A stretch of DNA of 64,000 bases from JAACEU01 sp043816165 (GTDB lineage: Bacteria; Patescibacteriota; Gracilibacteria; UBA1369; LOWO2-01-FULL-3): positions 11,921 through 75,920 of the forward strand of contig JBDRIE010000033.1 in the NCBI GenBank assembly GCA_043816165.1, in the 5' to 3' direction. The notes beneath the pieces were generated by a model. It had not been told where the DNA came from, ran no database searches, and was given only the letters and a program-made list of their open reading frames with translations. The stretch's first letter is position 1; each line of letters opens with the position of its first letter. Positions 59,938-64,000 of this stretch are shown one piece after another. The translations under genes were made by a program, and so were the position numbers.

Positions 59938-60409
59938 AAAACAGAGCCGCAGCGAAGCGAAGGCTCAATTAAAATCAGACAAAACCAAGGAAGAACTTGA
60001 GCAAATGACCGAAATGGCAAAACGCGCCATGGCAGATCTGCAAAACCTAAAACGTCGCCAGGAAGAAGAAAAAATTCACTGGATAAGAATGGCAAACGCT
60101 GATTTGATGAAAAAACTTCTCCCTATCCTCGACAATCTCGACCTCGCCAAGAAACACATGCCACAAGGCGCTGAAGGTTGGTATAAAGGCATCGAAATGT
60201 CCATTAACCAACTTCAACAAACAATGCAAGACGCCGGCCTCACCCCCCTGGAAACAGTCGGACAGCCATTTGACCCTGAGAAACACGAAGCACTCGCCCA
60301 AGGACCGGGAAACAAAGACGAAGTAATTGAAGAATTCGAAAAAGGATACAAGCTGGGAGATTTCATTATTCGCCACGCCAAAGTAAAAGTGGGGAATGGC
60401 GAAAAATAG
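59927..60409 (+). CDS. grpE: Nucleotide exchange factor GrpE
   Basis: GrpE releases ADP from DnaK. The 160-residue protein has the long N-terminal coiled coil (EELEQMTEMAKRAMADLQNLKRRQEEEK), the central four-helix part with LLPILDNLDLAKKHM and MSINQLQQTMQDAGL, and the beta-wing KHEALAQGPG...GYKLGDFIIRHAKVKVG. All GrpE features are there. The first codons include a hairpin (GAGCC...GGCTC, 59944-59966). The start overlaps hrcA by 11 bases, so the two share a transcript. dnaJ is not in the window. Confidence 0.94.
   Translation: MNHKKQSRSEAKAQLKSDKTKEELEQMTEMAKRAMADLQNLKRRQEEEKIHWIRMANADLMKKLLPILDNLDLAKKHMPQGAEGWYKGIEMSINQLQQTMQDAGLTPLETVGQPFDPEKHEALAQGPGNKDEVIEEFEKGYKLGDFIIRHAKVKVGNGEK
59944..59966. 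repeat. Palindrome in the first codons of grpE
   Basis: GAGCC and GGCTC enclose a GCAGCGAAGCG-like centre, similar to the second-type hairpins in rnpB and rsmH. It encodes part of the variable N-terminus. Confidence 0.45.
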
Positions 60410-60412
60410 CCC

Positions 60413-60453
60413 TTGACCTATTAATTCTGGCACTCTATAATAGAGAGTGCTAA
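60413..60453 (+). promoter_or_regulatory. dnaK promoter with overlapping CIRCE operator
   Basis: TTGACC (60413-60418), 17 bases, TATAAT (60436-60441). The CIRCE operator at 60427-60453 is cTgGCACTC-N9-GAGTGCTAA with the TATAAT as the start of its spacer. This duplicates the design seen at hrcA. dnaK is thus transcribed separately from hrcA-grpE. Confidence 0.85.
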
Positions 60454-60474
60454 ATAATAATAACTCAAAATATT

Positions 60475-62436
60475 ATGTCAAAAATTATAGGAATTGATTT
60501 AGGAACTACAAACTGCTGTATGGCAGTAATGGAAGGTGGAGAAGCAACCGTGATGGCAAACGCCGAAGGTGCTCGTACCACCCCATCTGTAGTCGCAATC
60601 AAAGATGGTGAACGTCGAGTAGGTGTAGCCGCAAAAAACCAAGCTGCAACTAATCCGGACAACACCATTTATTCAACAAAAAGATTCATCGGACGACAAT
60701 TCTCAGAATCAGTGAAAGATATCAAAAAAGTCAGTTATGAATGTGTAAAAGGAAAAGATGGAGAAGTTGAAATTATGCTTGATGGAAAACAAAGACGACC
60801 TGCAGAAATATCTTCAATGGTCTTACAAAAACTCAAGGCAGACGCAGAAAAATATCTTGGACACGAAGTAAAAGAAGCCGTAATCACAGTTCCGGCCTAC
60901 TTCAACGATTCACAAAGACAAGCCACAAAAGACGCAGGAAAAATCGCGGGATTGGAAGTAAAAAGAATTATCAATGAACCAACAGCGGCAGCATTAGCAT
61001 ACGGAGTAGACAAAAAAGGAGGAGACAAAAAAGTAGCGGTCTTCGACTTCGGTGGAGGAACTTTCGACATTTCTATTCTCGAACTCGGAGAAGGTGTATT
61101 TCAGGTAAAATCCACCAACGGTGATACACAACTCGGAGGTGACGACATGGACCAACTTGTAATGCAATGGATTATCGACGAATTCAAAAAAGAACAAGGA
61201 ATCGACGTATCAGAAGACAAAATGGCTATCCAAAGAATCAAAGAAGCTGCAGAAAAAGCCAAAATCGAGCTTTCATCATTACACGAAACAACTATTTCCC
61301 TACCATATCTAACAGTCGGCAAAGAAGGACCAAAAAACTTTGAAATAAAGCTTTCACGTTCAAAATTCGAAGACCTTATCAGCGACTTAATCGAAAAAAC
61401 AGTCGAACCATGCCGAAACGCAATGAAAGATTCAAAAATATTCGAATCAGACATCGATGAAGTTATCTTGGTTGGAGGTTCAACCAGAATCCCGGCAGTT
61501 TATGAAAAAGTTAAGGAAATATTCGGAAAAGATCCACACCAAGGACTAAATCCGGACGAAGTTGTTGCACTGGGAGCGGCATTACAAGGAGGAATCCTAT
61601 CCGGAGATGAGAATGTAAAAGACATCTTGCTGGTAGACGTAACTCCCCTTTCTCTTGGGATCGAAACACTTGGAGGGGTAAATACCGTTTTGATAGAACG
61701 AAACACAGCTATCCCAACATCCAAATCCCAAATCTTTTCAACCGCCGCAGACAATCAACCTGCAGTAGAAGTGCACGTATCTCAAGGTGAAAGATCAATG
61801 GCTAAGGACAACAAATCATTAGGGAAATTCGTGCTTGATGGAATACCACCCGCTCCACGAGGAGTTCCACAAGTCGAAGTAACATTCGACATCGATTCAA
61901 ACGGAATCCTAAACGTAAAAGCTCTAGATAAAGCCACAAACAAAGAACAGCACATCACAATAAGTGGAAGTTCAAATATGAGTGACGACGACATTGAAAA
62001 AATGAAAAAAGAAGCTGAAGCACATGCAGAAGACGACAAAGAGAAAAAAGAATCGATCGAACTTCGAAACAAAACTGAATCACTGGTTTTCCAATCTGAA
62101 AAAACACTCAAAGACGCCGGCGACAAAGTAAAAGACGAAACCAAGAAACCAATTCAGGAAAAAATCGACGAGCTCAAAAAGATTCTGGAAAACAAAGACG
62201 CTTCCCCTGAAGAACTCAGCAAAAGCTACGAAGAATTAAGCTCTGAAATTCAAAAAATTGGCGCGGAAATGTACCAAGCGGCAGAAGGAGCCAAAGAAGG
62301 TGAGGCCGGCGAGGCTGGAAAAGAAGACGACGATGTAAAAGTCTATAAAAAGGGAGAGAAGGACAAGAAAAAAGACGATGTAGTTGAGGCGGAAGTTGTT
62401 GAAGAGGACGAAAAGAAGAAGGACGACGAAAAATAA
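60475..62436 (+). CDS. dnaK: Chaperone DnaK (Hsp70)
   Basis: The main Hsp70 chaperone. The 653-residue protein starts IIGIDLGTTNCCMAVMEGG, and has the NBD signatures VITVPAYFNDSQRQATKDAG, AVFDFGGGTFDISILELGEG and DEVILVGGSTRIPAV, then the linker KDILLVDVTPLSLGIET, substrate-binding beta domain (GVPQVEVTFDIDSNGILNVKA) and helical lid. The tail is Glu/Asp/Lys-rich rather than the usual EEVKD form. Regulated through the CIRCE element just upstream. It ends 5 bases before the stop of the convergent antitoxin gene. Confidence 0.98.
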   Translation: MSKIIGIDLGTTNCCMAVMEGGEATVMANAEGARTTPSVVAIKDGERRVGVAAKNQAATNPDNTIYSTKRFIGRQFSESVKDIKKVSYECVKGKDGEVEIMLDGKQRRPAEISSMVLQKLKADAEKYLGHEVKEAVITVPAYFNDSQRQATKDAGKIAGLEVKRIINEPTAAALAYGVDKKGGDKKVAVFDFGGGTFDISILELGEGVFQVKSTNGDTQLGGDDMDQLVMQWIIDEFKKEQGIDVSEDKMAIQRIKEAAEKAKIELSSLHETTISLPYLTVGKEGPKNFEIKLSRSKFEDLISDLIEKTVEPCRNAMKDSKIFESDIDEVILVGGSTRIPAVYEKVKEIFGKDPHQGLNPDEVVALGAALQGGILSGDENVKDILLVDVTPLSLGIETLGGVNTVLIERNTAIPTSKSQIFSTAADNQPAVEVHVSQGERSMAKDNKSLGKFVLDGIPPAPRGVPQVEVTFDIDSNGILNVKALDKATNKEQHITISGSSNMSDDDIEKMKKEAEAHAEDDKEKKESIELRNKTESLVFQSEKTLKDAGDKVKDETKKPIQEKIDELKKILENKDASPEELSKSYEELSSEIQKIGAEMYQAAEGAKEGEAGEAGKEDDDVKVYKKGEKDKKKDDVVEAEVVEEDEKKKDDEK

Positions 62437-62440
62437 TCAT

Positions 62441-62764
62441 CTACTTAAGAGCCAAAAAGCGTAGATAACTGGAAACATTCTTAAATCCATTTTTCTGCGC
62501 TTTTTTTGCAATTTCCGTCTTCTCCGTTGTAGTCACGCGAAAACGAATAACGTCTTTCTCCTCTTTACGACGCCCAATTTCGTCTAGAATATACTCTGGT
62601 AAATACAAAAACAATTCCGGCAAATCCCTAACATCAAACACCTGGGAAAGCCTCGCTGCTTTACATTCAAAAAACACTGCATTTTCATATTCAGACTCGC
62701 TAATAGTATATGGATAATTTTTATTATTTACCCTAACCGAATATTCTCCTTTTTTGTATTTCAT
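62441..62764 (-). CDS. HicB-like antitoxin candidate
   Basis: 107 residues. The N-terminal 60 residues are a small alpha/beta region (GEYSVRVNNKNYPYTISESEYENAVFF), and the last 35 (RFRVTTTEKTEIAKKAQKNGFKNVSSYLRFLAL in part) have the strand-helix-helix pattern of ribbon-helix-helix DNA-binding antitoxins. Its start overlaps the end of the HicA-like gene by four bases on the same strand, the toxin-first order seen in some HicAB modules. Regulation by its own DNA-binding end would be expected. Family assignment is moderate. Confidence 0.55.
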   Translation of the reverse strand: MKYKKGEYSVRVNNKNYPYTISESEYENAVFFECKAARLSQVFDVRDLPELFLYLPEYILDEIGRRKEEKDVIRFRVTTTEKTEIAKKAQKNGFKNVSSYLRFLALK

Positions 62765-63000
62765 AGTAATTTATCATTTATAAATTTCGCTAAATACCTT
62801 TTATAAGACTTAAAACAATCATTATTATGCACCGGGAAAACAAACTTCTCACTTAACTGTTCATGGCAATAATGATAATGACTACCTCTCACTCTCACCA
62901 AGATATAACCAAAACTTTTCAAAATCGTTTCAATATCCCTAAATTGCAAACTATCAGGATTCTCCAGAAACTTCTTCAACAATCTATCTTTTCTCGTCAT
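62761..63000 (-). CDS. HicA-like mRNA interferase toxin
   Basis: 79 residues from the ATG at 63000. The core has the HicA-like double-stranded RNA-binding fold: RDIETILKSFGYILVRVRGSHYHYCHE with the catalytic His in GSH, then FVFPVHNNDCFKSYKRYLAKF, which matches the usual (V/I)P-x-H-x-x-D/E...G-x-L/I-x-I pattern in outline. It is shorter than average in the loop. A longer start at 63024 adds a basic octet. The antitoxin-like gene follows with a 4-base overlap. It probably cleaves mRNA when freed, but activity is not shown. Confidence 0.65.
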   Translation of the reverse strand: MTRKDRLLKKFLENPDSLQFRDIETILKSFGYILVRVRGSHYHYCHEQLSEKFVFPVHNNDCFKSYKRYLAKFINDKLL

Positions 63001-63045
63001 CCTTTTGTGGTTATATTTTAACAAACGTGGCTACAAACATCAAGA

Positions 63046-63867
63046 TCAAAGCGGACTTCTCAAATTTCTCAGACCCCTACGAGTCACTCTCGTATAAATC
63101 TGTGTGGTCTTAATATCTTTATGTCCCAACATTTCCTGAATAAACCGAATATCCGTACCCATTTCCAGCAAATGCGTCGCAAAACTATGCCTCAAACTGT
63201 GAATTCCCGTTTTTTTCTGAATCTCAGCCCTCTCCAGCGACTGTTCAAACACCTTTTGCACCGACCTCACATTCAATTTCCCTCCCCTATTACTCTCAAA
63301 CACAAAATCCTTAGCGCCTTTATCCTTCACCCACCACTTCAACCTCTCCGAAATCTTGAACGGCAATAAAGTAACCCTATCCTTTCCGCCCTTCGCCTTC
63401 TTCAAAAAAATCAGTTCATCGTCAAACCCCAAATCCCCCACCTTCAAACTCACAATTTCACTAACCCTAAGTCCGGCACCATAAACAATCGAAAGCATAA
63501 GCCTATGCTTCTCATTCTTTATCCCTTCCAACAAACTCTTAACTTCCTCCTGACTAAAAACAACCGGAAGTTTCTTGTTCCTCCTCGCAAATTTAATCTT
63601 CCACCGCAACTCCAATCCAATCACATATTTGTAGAAAAATTTGATAGAATTGTGATACAAATTCACACTTTCCGCACTCAAACCCCGATCGCTCAAACCC
63701 ACCAAAAACCGTTTTATACAACCAAAATCCACACCTCCATCAAACTCCACAGACTCCAAAAATTTCCCACAACAAAAAAGATAATTTTTCTGTGTCTTTA
63801 ACGCATAATTCCTAACACGCAACTCCACCCTCATAAAATCCAACAATTTCCCAACTTCAATATCCAT
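63046..63867 (-). CDS. Tyrosine recombinase (XerC/D-like integrase)
   Basis: 273 residues with a SAM-like N-terminal DNA-binding half (about 1-95) and the catalytic half. The active-site set is intact: Arg134 in AGLRVSE, Lys in the KGGKDR beta-hairpin near 160, His223 and Arg226 in GIHSLRHSFATHLLEMG, His249 in MLGHKDIKTTQIY and the nucleophile Tyr258. It could be a chromosome-dimer XerC/D protein or the integrase of a small element. No partner sites are visible. It is 46 bases upstream of the HicA-like gene on the same strand. Confidence 0.9.
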   Translation of the reverse strand: MDIEVGKLLDFMRVELRVRNYALKTQKNYLFCCGKFLESVEFDGGVDFGCIKRFLVGLSDRGLSAESVNLYHNSIKFFYKYVIGLELRWKIKFARRNKKLPVVFSQEEVKSLLEGIKNEKHRLMLSIVYGAGLRVSEIVSLKVGDLGFDDELIFLKKAKGGKDRVTLLPFKISERLKWWVKDKGAKDFVFESNRGGKLNVRSVQKVFEQSLERAEIQKKTGIHSLRHSFATHLLEMGTDIRFIQEMLGHKDIKTTQIYTRVTRRGLRNLRSPL

Positions 63868-64000
63868 ATCAAAACCCTACCCTTCAAAAATAAAAAAATT
63901 ATTAAATTTTCTTAAAAAAATCCTAAATTCCCCAAAACTCCTCCAACTTCCCCTTCCACCTCCCCCAAAAACCCACTAAACTACGTCATGAAACAAGTTA
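63868..64000. other. AT-rich end of window, no supported gene
   Basis: 133 bases rich in A and T runs. An ATG at 63988 with four open codons may begin a plus-strand gene beyond the edge, but nothing can be claimed. Confidence 0.3.

Overview
The window is AT-rich bacterial chromosome, densely packed, with many genes overlapping by 4-26 bases. TGA is a normal stop (for example at ftsH, the small heat-shock gene and purine-independent neighbours such as dacA's region), which excludes the recoded Gracilibacteria/Absconditabacteria code. The gene set fits the Candidate Phyla Radiation (Patescibacteria), most like a Peregrinibacteria-type lineage: Gram-positive-like envelope genes with SLH-domain exoproteins, type IV pilus and ComEC genes, small helical or zinc-ribbon proteins of unknown function, and isolated pieces of biosynthetic pathways. 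The assignment is inference; no rRNA or concatenated ribosomal proteins are here to prove it.

Layout. 1-2200 (minus): a type IV pilus operon (PilN-like, PilO-like, PilC running off the left edge). 2236-10486 (plus): RNHCP zinc protein, tilS, ftsH-hsp20-galU, a TPR protein, a membrane-anchored small protein, glutamate formimidoyltransferase, the RNase P RNA gene and a polyprenyl-phosphate sugar transferase. 10522-17343: secA, then purL-purQ with no other purine genes nearby. 17356-19551 (minus): ftsK. 19640-26812 (plus): gltX, two small proteins, a PHP phosphoesterase, a probable caspase-fold (clan CD) cysteine peptidase with a lysine-rich helical arm, and pta-X-ackA for acetate/ATP. 26809-28812 (minus): a membrane protein with a degenerate PP2C-like domain and a beta-rich sensor-like end. 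28830-28993: a 164-bp near-perfect palindrome. 29079-32556: rpmH-rnpA-yidC-khpB followed by an SLH-RlpA protein. 32625-32699: tRNA-Glu(UUC). 34116-41023: cysteine desulfurase, a B12-dependent ribonucleotide reductase behind two NrdR boxes, an 851-residue unknown protein and a methyltransferase. 40974-42431 (minus): short ComEC. 42557-49152: a cell-wall operon (SLH-CAP protein, LCP ligase, pseudouridine synthase, D,D-carboxypeptidase, mraY). 49154-51543 (minus): ECF sigma factor with a FecR-type membrane partner. 51675-52097: ferritin-like protein. 52086-55185 (minus): fba-gap-fbp, a gluconeogenic operon. 55273-56639 (minus): rsmH-ftsL. 56996-59106: small membrane protein, tsaC and a second GAPDH. 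59163-62436: CIRCE-controlled hrcA-grpE and dnaK. 62441-63867 (minus): tyrosine recombinase and a HicAB-like toxin-antitoxin pair.

How it works together. The window carries protein quality control (ftsH, hsp20, hrcA-grpE-dnaK), Sec/YidC export, both RNase P subunits, peptidoglycan and envelope assembly, and a compact energy/carbon core: two GAPDHs whose NAD-binding loops differ (one adjoining fba and fbp and resembling NADP-type GapB, one NAD-type) plus acetate fermentation through Pta and AckA. Regulation is legible for several genes: paired CIRCE operators lying across the -10 of hrcA and dnaK, tandem NrdR boxes at nrdJ, and many consensus-like sigma-70 promoters placed so close to start codons that leaderless or near-leaderless mRNAs are likely.

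Most unusual: GC-rich short palindromes (CCCCGCC-NN-GGCGGGG and relatives) scattered through this AT-rich sequence, three of them inside rnpB and others apparently inserted into fbp, rsmH, grpE and the end of fba; the 164-bp palindrome beside rpmH; the predicted clan CD peptidase; and a nine-codon block shared, with only third-base changes, by two unrelated loci.
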